Assembly (NCBI GenBank): GCA_014381825.1
Contig: JACNKX010000110.1
Coordinates: 1 to 32,480 of the forward strand
Origin: Planctomycetota bacterium
Lineage (GTDB): Bacteria > Planctomycetota > Planctomycetia > Pirellulales > Pirellulaceae
Reading direction: 5' to 3'
DNA: 32,480 nt
The notes under the pieces were generated by a model. The model was not told where the DNA came from and did no database searches. It was given only the letters and a program-made list of their open reading frames with translations. Position numbers and translations under genes: made by a program. The stretch's first letter is position 1. The number at the start of each line of letters is the position of its first letter. Below, in pieces: positions 25,954-32,480 of the stretch.

Positions 25954-26772
25954 ATGACAAACAGCACCGAGAACGCCCAATGCATCTTCTGCAAAACGAC
26001 ATCCGCCCCATTCACATCGATTGAACACATCGTACCAGAATCACTGGGCAACACGGACTATATTCTCCCTCGCGGCGTTGTCTGCGACCCGTGCAACAAC
26101 TACTTCGCCAGCAAAGTTGAAGGGCGCATCCTCGGATCGGACTATTTTCGTCAGGCTCGCCACCGAAACGGCATTCCTAGCAAACGAAACCGAATCCCCA
26201 TTCAAGAAGCACTATCGTTCCCAGATGCCATGCGTCTGGAAATGGGCATCGCGCGAGACGGCAGCCCGTACATTGGCCCGGCTGACGAATCCCAAAACGA
26301 CAACTTCGCTTCCCGACTGCTCAATTCAAATCGGCTGACCGCCATATTTCCTGTTGCCGACCCGCCGGATCAACGGCTGTTTGCTCGCTTCCTGCTCGCA
26401 ATGGGACTGGAAGCCCTCGCCGATCGGATGCTTCCGGTTCCTCGCGGAATCGAAGTTGATCACATCAATAATCAACATCTCGATGAGGCTCGCACGTTTG
26501 CACGTTATGGTAGCGGTCGTGATGTTTGGCCGTTTCACGAAGCCCGTATCTACCCCGAAGGAAGACACTTCCACGACTTGGCCGACGGCACATCCTGCGA
26601 TATTCCCCACGAATACACTTTGCTCTTTACTGACAACAATGAGCTGTATTTCGTCATCGCAATCTTCGGCATCCAATACTCGATCAACTTAGGTGGCCCT
26701 GAAATCGAGGGCTTTCATCAATGGCTTGCGGCCAACAACGACCAAAGTCCGTTGTACCCACAAGGCCCATAG
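25954..26772 (+). CDS. HNH endonuclease-like protein
   Basis: 272 aa. The first 50 residues hold a zinc-bound HNH finger: CIFC (C10, C13), EHIVPESLG (H25 as the catalytic histidine) and CDPCNNYF (C44, C47, N48). The rest, about 220 residues, is not recognised; it contains GVDHINN-like and FGIQYSINL stretches but no motif I can name. HNH proteins of this build nick or cut DNA and occur in restriction, defence and mobile elements. GGAG lies 8 nt before the ATG. It is divergent from the GNAT-PIN gene, with 243 bp between the starts, and is followed by more than 650 bp without a supported gene. Whether it targets phage or host DNA cannot be told. Confidence 0.75.
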   Translation: MTNSTENAQCIFCKTTSAPFTSIEHIVPESLGNTDYILPRGVVCDPCNNYFASKVEGRILGSDYFRQARHRNGIPSKRNRIPIQEALSFPDAMRLEMGIARDGSPYIGPADESQNDNFASRLLNSNRLTAIFPVADPPDQRLFARFLLAMGLEALADRMLPVPRGIEVDHINNQHLDEARTFARYGSGRDVWPFHEARIYPEGRHFHDLADGTSCDIPHEYTLLFTDNNELYFVIAIFGIQYSINLGGPEIEGFHQWLAANNDQSPLYPQGP

Positions 26773-27429
26773 TCGAGTTGCAGCGCAGGTGTGAAGGGCC
26801 GAAACGCAAGATGCGGCATCGTATCAATAAGAAAGACCAAAGGTCTTAGAGGGGATAACCATGCGGTGAAGGAGAGATTCGGCGCAGTCGGTCCTGAAGC
26901 CACGCTTCTCTCTTCGCCCCCGTTATCCTTATCGTTCTCTCGTGTCGTCCGCTCTGCCAGTTGCACGTTAGCGACCAATGACGGACTCGTCATAGGGAAA
27001 CAACTTTTGATAGTAGCCCCAGAGAAACAGAACTTATTGACTGAACGTTTTGCCTCATCGTTTGCGGTGCTCTCCCGTAAATTCAGTTTACCACTGGCCA
27101 TAGTTGCGGAGATCTGTTTGTGCCGTGAATGATCGTTCGAGACAACGGAAACTTACCTTCCAAACCAGAGCAATCCGCATCCCCCCAAGCTGCTTCGTTT
27201 TCGCGACCTAACCGTCCACCATTCATGAAAACGATGGCGCGGAACACGCGCTGTCCGAGCAGCCGAGACCTTTGAGATCGGGACCAAGTTCGACTACGCT
27301 TAAGGCGAGTTCCGCGAATCGTTGCGCGCGTAGGACTAACCGGCCGAGTGGACTTCGGTTGTGCACGAGGTCACGCAGCCGGCGCGCCTCGGACTCGCAG
27401 TCCTGGAATGGTCTGGCCATTTTCGGAAA
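26773..27429. other. Long gene-free stretch
   Basis: No open frame here has a recognisable domain, leader or ribosome site. Both strands carry frames of 110-130 codons, but their translations are low in structure and overlap one another. The stretch does contain hairpins: AAGACC-AAA-GGTCTT at 26833-26847 and a longer imperfect inverted repeat at 26853-26928. These suggest a structured non-coding or repeat element, or a degraded insertion, rather than a gene. Confidence 0.5.
26853..26928. repeat. Imperfect inverted repeat after the HNH gene
   Basis: GGATAAC at 26853-26859 is matched by GTTATCC at 26922-26928, and the arms continue to match imperfectly (GTGAAGGAGAGA on the left; GCGAAGAGAGAA when the right arm is reverse-complemented). 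The loop holds GGCGCAGTCGGTCCTGAAGC. An arm of about 24 nt with some mismatches could fold as RNA or single-stranded DNA. No target duplication or transposase accompanies it. It could be a dispersed repeat or a recombination-site-like element. Confidence 0.4.
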
Positions 27430-27918
27430 TCACGTTGGGCCATAAATCGTTGCCCACGGAAAGCTCGTGTTGGCATCGATCAAGTCAGGGCGTGCGTCCC
27501 ACAGCTCGATCACACGATCGCGGAAGAGCCAAGGTTGAATTTTCAGTTTAGGTGGTGGCCCCTTATCTAGCTGCAAACGGGGAAAACTTTGCGATACGGA
27601 CCAAGTCGGAAGCGGATCACTCTTGTTCGTTTTCTGCAGTCCCATTCCTTGGTGCAAGAATCCGTTTCGTATCACGTCCCAAAAAGCATTGGCAGTATCA
27701 GTGTCAACTGAGAAGTCCGCTTCTAGCTGAGCACGCTTGGCAGCGTCGTTTGCTTTCGCTTTCTTTGACTTCAAATACGCGACGCAATACCGTTCGTACA
27801 AAAAGCATGAAACGGCAAGGGCAACGAACGCACCGTCGCCGTTCGGCAACGACTCAAGGTGTTGTAAGGGCGCTTTGTACCAGCGATCGAAGGAATCGTT
27901 CGGAGACGGAGATGACAT
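27430..27918 (-). CDS. HEPN-like small protein with an R-x4-H motif
   Basis: 162 aa from ATG 27918, with AAGGGA upstream. The mostly helical N-terminal half (FDRWYKAPLQHLESLPNGDG, FVALAVSCFLYERYCVAYLK) is followed by AFWDVIRNGFLHQGM, where R84 and H89 form R-x4-H. In HEPN RNases the pair R-x4-6-H in the last helix is the active site and a preceding four-helix bundle carries it; the layout fits. After it comes a beta-rich tail (PTWSVSQSFP, LKIQPWLFRDRVIELW, FPWATIYG). I recall similar stand-alone proteins in environmental genomes but cannot name a family. No antitoxin adjoins; the gene is divergent from an AbiV-like gene. An RNase activity is inference from the motif. Confidence 0.65.
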   Translation of the reverse strand: MSSPSPNDSFDRWYKAPLQHLESLPNGDGAFVALAVSCFLYERYCVAYLKSKKAKANDAAKRAQLEADFSVDTDTANAFWDVIRNGFLHQGMGLQKTNKSDPLPTWSVSQSFPRLQLDKGPPPKLKIQPWLFRDRVIELWDARPDLIDANTSFPWATIYGPT

Positions 27919-28003
27919 GGAGACGTATCCCTTAAATCTATCGCGGAACGCAGGGCCCTGACCGCAGTATCACGCATTAGCGGGGCATTCTAGCGGTGCG
28001 CAG

Positions 28004-28020
28004 GCAGCTCGAAAAGCTGC
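28004..28020. promoter_or_regulatory. Hairpin GCAGCT-CGAAA-AGCTGC between the divergent genes
   Basis: A perfect 6-bp inverted repeat with a 5-nt loop lies 86 bp before the HEPN-like start and 146 bp before the AbiV-like start. There is no T-run, so it is not a typical terminator. Its position in a divergent promoter region makes an operator or an mRNA leader hairpin possible; chance is also possible for so short a stem. Confidence 0.25.
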
Positions 28021-28165
28021 GACTCAGACTCAACCGCATCTAGGACACACATGAGCGCGCAAGCGGCCTCAATCGGACGAGATTTACCTGAATGGTTGCG
28101 AGCCTATCTGTGTGTAATACTGTCTGATTTGTGACAAGAGGCCTTTTTCAGGGGGGAGTGCGGAC

Positions 28166-28990
28166 ATGTCAAGCTACGATGATCGCGGTCCGAGACCGGC
28201 AGACCAGCTCATGAAAAACGTCTTCGCCGATCGCGCTCCGGCGGAGGTCTGCAAAGTTGTCGCTGACGGCATCGGTGGGGGTTGGCGTAATGCAGAGCGT
28301 CTACTGTCCGACGCCTCGCTTATGGTCGATGCTGGGCGCCTGTCGTCCGCGCGGTTCCTGATCACCACGGCTCGCGAGGAACTCGCGAAGTCGCCCCTCC
28401 TGCTCGACGCGTGTATGGTTGACTTCTCGAAGCACAGGTCCGTGCTTCAGAAGATCTGCCAAGCCTTCTATGACCACGTCGCGAAACACGCGTACATCGA
28501 GCTCCTCGAGGAGACGCTCATTGACTCGATGGATAGGGCGGGCAAGTTCTGGACTACCGCTGTTCGGCGTTGGTGGCCGGGCGACGTGGAGTACGGCGAA
28601 CCAGACATGCCACACGCGACCCACTTCGACAGAGAGTTTCCTCTCTACCTCGACTTCGGCGACTACGAACACCGTTGGTTGATCCCCAAGGACGATGCCC
28701 ATCGTTCACACTATGAATGGTCGGACCGGATCGCGAAGGTTGAAAAGCTTATAGCTCCGTGGAGGAAGGCGGATGCCGACGGGATCTGTACGCCAGAAGT
28801 GCTGGCGATCGTCAACTCGGTCTTCAAGGGGACATACGTCAGCGTGAACACGACTACCGCCGCCCTGAAGCGGTTATACTCCGTCGCAGAAGCGCGTCTG
28901 GTAGCGGAGACAGGCGTCTCGTCGGAAGCATTTTGTGCGTCGCCTCTCGTCCGCTGGCCGCTATATCACTTCGTCGCGCAAGGTTGGTAA
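28166..28990 (+). CDS. AbiV-like HEPN-superfamily protein
   Basis: 274 aa. Residues 40-110 follow the AbiV pattern: WRNAERLLSDASLMVDAGRL, then SARFLITTAREELAKSPLLL with the EELAK core at 71-75, and a later helix KICQAFYDHVAKHAYIELL. AbiV proteins belong to the HEPN superfamily and give abortive phage infection in lactococci by shutting down translation. The C-terminal 150 residues (FPLYLDFGDYEHRWLIP, WSDRIAKVEKLIAPW) extend beyond the usual AbiV domain and are not recognised. A strong GGGGGGAG lies 7 nt before the ATG. The gene is monocistronic and followed by structured inverted repeats. The role in phage defence is inferred from family only, and a clear R-x4-6-H motif was not seen. Confidence 0.6.
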   Translation: MSSYDDRGPRPADQLMKNVFADRAPAEVCKVVADGIGGGWRNAERLLSDASLMVDAGRLSSARFLITTAREELAKSPLLLDACMVDFSKHRSVLQKICQAFYDHVAKHAYIELLEETLIDSMDRAGKFWTTAVRRWWPGDVEYGEPDMPHATHFDREFPLYLDFGDYEHRWLIPKDDAHRSHYEWSDRIAKVEKLIAPWRKADADGICTPEVLAIVNSVFKGTYVSVNTTTAALKRLYSVAEARLVAETGVSSEAFCASPLVRWPLYHFVAQGW

Positions 28991-29315
28991 GTCCAAGGAC
29001 GTGTCCGCATAGGGGCGTGACTGCGGAATTTTGATCGCGCTAGCCTTCAAAGCACGACAACTGAGCCGAATTGCGGGCGATCATTGCGCGCACCGGTCTA
29101 ACCGACATTGGTCGCTTGTCGCCCGCAGCGTCGTCGGGCGCAACAGAGTGCGCCAAGTTATGTGACGAAGTCATCGGCTGTCTGCCCCATCCATGGTTCG
29201 AGTTTTGACGTAAACCACTCCCCGTCTCGGTACTTGCACGAATTCACGCATTCTGCCGTGCCGTACTCCTGGGCAAAGACCCGCGTTTTTGCGAACGGCA
29301 CAGAGACCGTGCCTG
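28991..29315. other. Gene-free stretch with inverted repeats
   Basis: About 325 bp between the AbiV-like stop and the hydrolase fragment stop. No supported open frame. The only clear content is the pair of inverted repeats described separately (29072-29127 and 29137-29154). It probably marks the right border of the defence-like islet, where the sequence changes back to exported CAZyme-like genes. Confidence 0.5.
29072..29154. repeat. Perfect 9-bp inverted repeat plus adjacent 6-bp hairpin
   Basis: TGCGGGCGA at 29072-29080 pairs exactly with TCGCCCGCA at 29119-29127 across a 38-nt loop that itself contains ACCGGT and CGGTCTAACCG. Ten bases on, GGCGCA-ACAGAG-TGCGCC (29137-29154) forms a second stem. 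The first could be the 3' end of the AbiV-like transcript, but no U-tract follows either stem. A long-stem structure of this kind could also be a recombination site or a repeat element. Confidence 0.45.
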
Positions 29316-29702
29316 CTACTTGGAAAACCGTTCTTTGAACCAGGTGATGACGTCTTGGGAACACATGGTGTCGCCTCCATCATGGATCAGGTAGCTGTAG
29401 CTTGCTGATGCACTGAGCGCCTGATACTGTGCTTCGCAGATCGTACGAAAGTTGGCGGCGTGCTCCTGATGAGAGCCCGCGTCCTTTCGTCCATGACCAG
29501 CCAGCATCGGCAGGGGAGCAAGAGCAACAGGCATCAGATTGCGATCGCTCAAACTCAGCATGCCTGGAATGATGTGGCACAGATCTCGCTGCCCGTCATA
29601 CTGCTGTGGTTGAAGATCCGCCGGGACACTTTGTAACTCATCAACTCTCGCCATCAGATCGATCATTGTTTCTCGCATATCGCACGGAACATAATCACTC
29701 AT
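29316..29702 (-). pseudogene. C-terminal piece of an alpha/beta-hydrolase, coupled to the sialidase
   Basis: 128 codons from ATG 29702. The second half reads LPMLAGHGRKDAGSHQEHAA, then FRTICEAQYQ and IHDGGDTMCSQDVITWFKERF; a GRxD loop and a late HDGGD-type histidine are what the end of an alpha/beta-hydrolase or acetyl-xylan-esterase-like domain looks like. The nucleophile elbow and the first half of the fold are absent, so it cannot be an active hydrolase on its own. Its ATG overlaps the sialidase stop (ATGAGTGA), so it would be translated if the sialidase mRNA is. It is either a relic or a small protein made from one. The frame extends upstream to 29936 only as a shadow of the sialidase. 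Confidence 0.55.
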
Positions 29703-30894
29703 CCCTTGGCCACATCGATAGATCCCACTTCGCCACACCCATGTGATAGCGCTGGTGCCACGGCAGGGTGTGGGCGGCGTACTTGGGATGCTTCGGTCCG
29801 AAGTAATAGGCGGTGACGATCGAGCCGTCGTCACGTTGCACGCTCGAAGGATAACCGCAATCCGTTTTGTGCCAGTCGCGCGCCGCACAGGAGATGAACA
29901 CAACCGGCAAAGACCATGTCTCCCCGCCGTTGTCACTCATTCGTAGGACGACGCCGAACAGGCCGGGGATCCGGCTGGTGATCGAGCACAACAGACGTCC
30001 ATCGGCCAACTCCGCCAAATGCGCGTTTTCCTGACCCTGTGGTGATATCAGCTTGGGCTTGGACCACGTTTTGCCTTCGTCGCGGGAACGGATGAGAGTT
30101 TCGCCACTGCCATGCGGCAGAGCACCATCCATCCGGTCGCGGCAACTGGTGCGGCATACGGCCAGCCATTCTCCGTCACCGTGGCGCAGAAGAAACGACT
30201 CGCTGACGTCGTCCGCTGTCGTCTGCTCGCCGCCCCACGTTCGGCCACCATCGGAGCTGAAAATCACACTGGCCTTGCGTCTTCTCCCCTCGCCGGGAAG
30301 CTTTCGATATGCCGGGCAAACGAGCCGGCCGTCGGGCAGTGCGAAGATGTCGCCGTGCGGGATGACATCGAGAGCCAGCAGTTGCCGATCCCACGTCCGG
30401 CCGTTGTCTTTGGAGATGCACCGTTGCAGTTTGAGAAATGGCAGCTTCTGACCTTTGTGGTAGCCGCTGACCAAAGCCACCAGATGCCCCTCGCCGTTCA
30501 GCCCCACCGCGTGGTTCATGCGAATCCCGTCCGGCTCCTCGGGATGACTCGAAACCTTGCTGCGGAAGTTCCAGTTGACGCCGCCATCAGCGCTGACCCA
30601 CAGTTCGACATCGCTGTTATCCCCGTAACCGTGACTGGGATGGTTGTAGACAGCGGCCGCGATTTCGCCGTTCGTCAGTTTCGTCAGATTCGGCCAAAGT
30701 CCCTTGTTGTCGATCGCAACGTAGAACTGAGCGCCGGGCAGCAGTTGGCAGCCGTTCATTCCCTGCGTAACGAGCGGCCGATACTCGGTGTCGCCAGCAG
30801 CGACCGACTGGAGTGCGGCGGGAATCGTGGTCGCTAGCGCGGCGCGTTGGATGAGTGTGCGGCGACTGATGCTGTTGGATGGCTGATTGGTCAT
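29695..30894 (-). CDS. Tat-exported sialidase-like (BNR/Asp-box) protein
   Basis: 399 aa from ATG 30894 (AAGGTG upstream; an earlier in-frame start at 30963 adds 23 unlikely residues). The leader SISRRTLIQRAALATTIPA has the twin-arginine motif. Five Asp-boxes are spaced along the protein: SADGGVNW, SKDNGRTW, SSDGGRTW, SRDEGKTW and SDNGGETW, giving the six-bladed sialidase propeller. Family members release terminal sialic acid or, in many planctomycete relatives, have an unknown sugar target. Not all catalytic residues (Arg triad, Tyr/Glu) could be assigned. It diverges from the pectate-lyase gene with 198 bp between starts, and its stop overlaps the hydrolase fragment start. Confidence 0.88.
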   Translation of the reverse strand: MTNQPSNSISRRTLIQRAALATTIPAALQSVAAGDTEYRPLVTQGMNGCQLLPGAQFYVAIDNKGLWPNLTKLTNGEIAAAVYNHPSHGYGDNSDVELWVSADGGVNWNFRSKVSSHPEEPDGIRMNHAVGLNGEGHLVALVSGYHKGQKLPFLKLQRCISKDNGRTWDRQLLALDVIPHGDIFALPDGRLVCPAYRKLPGEGRRRKASVIFSSDGGRTWGGEQTTADDVSESFLLRHGDGEWLAVCRTSCRDRMDGALPHGSGETLIRSRDEGKTWSKPKLISPQGQENAHLAELADGRLLCSITSRIPGLFGVVLRMSDNGGETWSLPVVFISCAARDWHKTDCGYPSSVQRDDGSIVTAYYFGPKHPKYAAHTLPWHQRYHMGVAKWDLSMWPRDE

Positions 30895-31092
30895 GTTGTG
30901 ATTCACCTTGTCATTCCAGCGATCCGTCAGAACACTTTGCTGAGTGGTTCTTTGCTGGAGCATCGCTTCTTACCTAGAAGTTGTATTGTAGCGAACCGCT
31001 CAATGCGAATGACAATCTGGTTCGCTAGAATGAAACATCACCACACAGCACGTAAGTGACGAGACGCGTTGGATTGCGCTGGAGTTGAATGA

Positions 31093-32349
31093 ATGATTAC
31101 GAAAGTGCCTGTCGCCATAGTTGCTCTGCTTTGCATCGTTGGCGTGGCGCCCGAGATGGCCGAGAGCCAAGATCCCACGTCTTCCATCCCAGCCGAAGTT
31201 CAGACGCTCAAGCGTGAAGGGTATGGAGCCGTGAGCAAAGGTGGTGATGGCGGCCGCGTGGTCTGGGTGACCAACCTGAAGGACTCCGGTCCCGGCTCGT
31301 TGCGCGCAGCGCTGGCGATCGAAGAGCCCCGCATCGTCAAGTTTAAAGTCGGCGGCGTGATCGAACTGGAGAAGCCCATTGTCGTTAAGTCCGGTCGCGT
31401 CACGATCGACGGCCTTTCAGCGGCGACAAAGGGCGGTATCACGGTGCAGGGTGGATTTCACATTCGCGGTTGCGAAGATGTCATCGTACGACACATCCGC
31501 AGCCGCGGCGGCTACGACACGTTGCTGATCTTGCAAAGCCGCCGCATTCTAATCGACCACGTCTCCACGGCGTGGGCGCTCGATGAAAACATCGACGTGT
31601 GGGACAGCCGCGACGTCACGCTGGCGTGGTGCATCGCTGCCGAAGGCGCCGTCGAAGGGCATCACGAAGGAGTTCACTCGATGGGAAGTCTGCAATCCGG
31701 TGGCACCGCACGCGTGACAACTCACCATTGCCTCTTCACCGGCAACCTCGACCGCAATCCCATCATCACCGGCCCGAAGGAAGCACCGAAGTATCCGCTG
31801 GACGACTATCGTTACGATGTCATCAACAATGTGATCTACAACTATTGGAACGCATCGAAGTTTGCGGGCTACGGGCGGATCAACTTTGTCGGCAACTACT
31901 TCCGACCCGGTCCGGACTCCAGTCTCGGCAAGCCCGAGATCAACATCATTCCGAAACATCAACGGTGGGATGATGTGAGCATGGAGCCGCAAGTGTTCTG
32001 CGCGGGCAATCTCGGACCGCATCGCCAGTCCGATGATCTCGACGAACTGTCTCTGGTAATGATTTACGGTAAGGAAAACCGGCAGTCGAAGTATGGCGTA
32101 TACGGCGCCGAAGCCGAAAACTTCATCGCCTGCGAACCGTTCGGCGGCCCCGCGGATGTCGTGCTCAAACCGCAACCCGCCGAGCAGGCTTACCGACAGG
32201 TACTGGCCTATGTCGGAGCGTGGCCGCGGGATGATGTTGATCAACGGTTGATCCGCGAAGTGCGGGAGAAACAGGGCAAGATCGGCCGCGTCGGCCCGCG
32301 CTGGCGTCAGATCTACGAGGAGTTTCAGAAACGGCAGCAGGCAAAGTAG
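31093..32349 (+). CDS. Exported pectate-lyase-like parallel beta-helix protein
   Basis: 418 aa. After a signal peptide (VPVAIVALLCIVGVAPEMAES) comes GYGAVSKGGDGGRVVWVTNL then GPGSLRAAL and IVKFKVGGVIEL, the usual opening of bacterial PL1-type pectate lyases. The helix rungs follow: VTIDGLSA, VIVRHIRSRGG, ILIDHVSTAWALDENIDVWD, VTLAWCIAAEG, and VINNVIYNYWN with GRINFVGNYF. The DHVSTAW-D-E-N stretch lies where calcium ligands occur in the family. Enzymes of this kind cleave polygalacturonate by beta-elimination; a different uronate polymer is possible. GGAG lies 8 nt before the ATG. The C-terminal 60 residues are charged (REVREKQGKIGRVGPRW), as in many planctomycete members. No break is visible. 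Confidence 0.88.
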   Translation: MITKVPVAIVALLCIVGVAPEMAESQDPTSSIPAEVQTLKREGYGAVSKGGDGGRVVWVTNLKDSGPGSLRAALAIEEPRIVKFKVGGVIELEKPIVVKSGRVTIDGLSAATKGGITVQGGFHIRGCEDVIVRHIRSRGGYDTLLILQSRRILIDHVSTAWALDENIDVWDSRDVTLAWCIAAEGAVEGHHEGVHSMGSLQSGGTARVTTHHCLFTGNLDRNPIITGPKEAPKYPLDDYRYDVINNVIYNYWNASKFAGYGRINFVGNYFRPGPDSSLGKPEINIIPKHQRWDDVSMEPQVFCAGNLGPHRQSDDLDELSLVMIYGKENRQSKYGVYGAEAENFIACEPFGGPADVVLKPQPAEQAYRQVLAYVGAWPRDDVDQRLIREVREKQGKIGRVGPRWRQIYEEFQKRQQAK

Positions 32350-32422
32350 AACGTCAGGGGCGGTCGGCGGTGGACATCCAACATCAGCCGGACGTTTGAG
32401 GGAGAACTCGTTTCAATTGGTA

Positions 32423-32463
32423 TTTGACACAAAGGTTGTCCCGATTTGACATAAAGTCTGTCA
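32423..32463. repeat. Two tandem TTTGACA-N7-TGTC repeats, same orientation as at the left edge
   Basis: TTTGACACAAAGGTTGTCC at 32423-32441 and TTTGACATAAAGTCTGTCA at 32445-32463, with the GAC triplets 22 bp apart. The lead-in TTGGTA before the first copy is also present at the left edge, so 24 bp of that unit match the left block with one mismatch. The window ends just after, so more copies may follow. Direct, not inverted, orientation relative to the left block means the two are not the two ends of one simple transposon occupying the window. Confidence 0.65.
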
Positions 32464-32480
32464 CGGTCAGGTGCAACCAT

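Noticed and set aside
26833-26847. AAGACC-AAA-GGTCTT as a terminator of the HNH gene
   Set aside because: The stem is short, the loop has three bases and no T-run follows.
25860-26970. The HNH gene as an integron cassette, with GTTA-containing boundaries near 25879 and 26957
   Set aside because: The core sites do not fit GTTRRRY/RYYYAAC, no paired attC arms could be drawn, gene orientations around it are mixed and there is no integrase.
26718-27101. A 127-codon minus-strand frame in the gap after the HNH gene
   Set aside because: It overlaps the inverted repeat, has no ribosome site and shows no recognisable domain; it may be a repeat that happens to be open.
32350-32396. AACGTC/GACGTT inverted repeat after the pectate-lyase gene
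   Set aside because: Only 6 bp with a 38-nt loop; likely chance.

Overview
The window looks like chromosome from a planctomycete, most likely of the Pirellula/Rhodopirellula type. The basis is family content: four DUF1501 proteins or fragments, a giant LamG/cytochrome/DUF1549/DUF1553 (PSCyt/PSD1) protein paired with DUF1501, several twin-arginine leaders, and many exported beta-propeller, sialidase-like and pectate-lyase-like proteins. No tRNA, rRNA, CRISPR array, transposase or integrase gene was seen. All assignments come from reading translations by eye; no searches were run.

Layout. (1) 1-75: three direct repeats of a TTTGACA-N6/7-TGTC motif; two more in the same orientation lie at 32423-32463. 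They look like transposase-binding arrays at element ends. (2) 123-2601: debris (C-terminal fragments of a PKD protein, a PiT phosphate transporter and a DUF1501 protein) around one intact Tat-exported metallophosphoesterase. (3) 2598-6737: an intact DUF1501 gene, a second DUF1501 gene interrupted by one in-frame TAG, and an M14-like zinc peptidase gene. (4) 6776-9552: two propeller genes fused out of frame by an apparent deletion, then a truncated sialidase. (5) 9693-19882: large intact genes, namely a GDPD-propeller fusion, the DUF1501/PSD1 pair, a five-bladed propeller, and a propeller-alpha/beta-hydrolase fusion. (6) 19935-21359: more remnants around a tandemly duplicated YCII/EthD-like protein. 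(7) 21553-22878: a PQQ-repeat propeller. (8) 23163-28990: a different gene class with defence or toxin character, namely an ASCH protein, a GNAT-PIN-GNAT-like-PUA-like multidomain protein, an HNH nuclease, a HEPN-like protein with an R-x4-H motif, and an AbiV-like protein. (9) 29316-32349: a small alpha/beta-hydrolase C-terminal piece coupled to a five-Asp-box sialidase, and a pectate-lyase-like beta-helix protein.

Taken together, most of the window encodes exported proteins that probably act on polysaccharides or their esters, with the cytochrome/DUF1501 pair of unknown role. The 23-29 kb islet is functionally distinct: its proteins point to RNA or nucleic-acid attack rather than carbohydrate use. 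The number of truncated genes and the flanking repeat blocks suggest repeated insertion and deletion. The strongest candidate for an undescribed system is the two-gene operon at 23163-25710 (acetyltransferase plus PIN nuclease plus two PUA-like RNA-binding modules); the divergent HEPN-like/AbiV-like pair next to it comes second.
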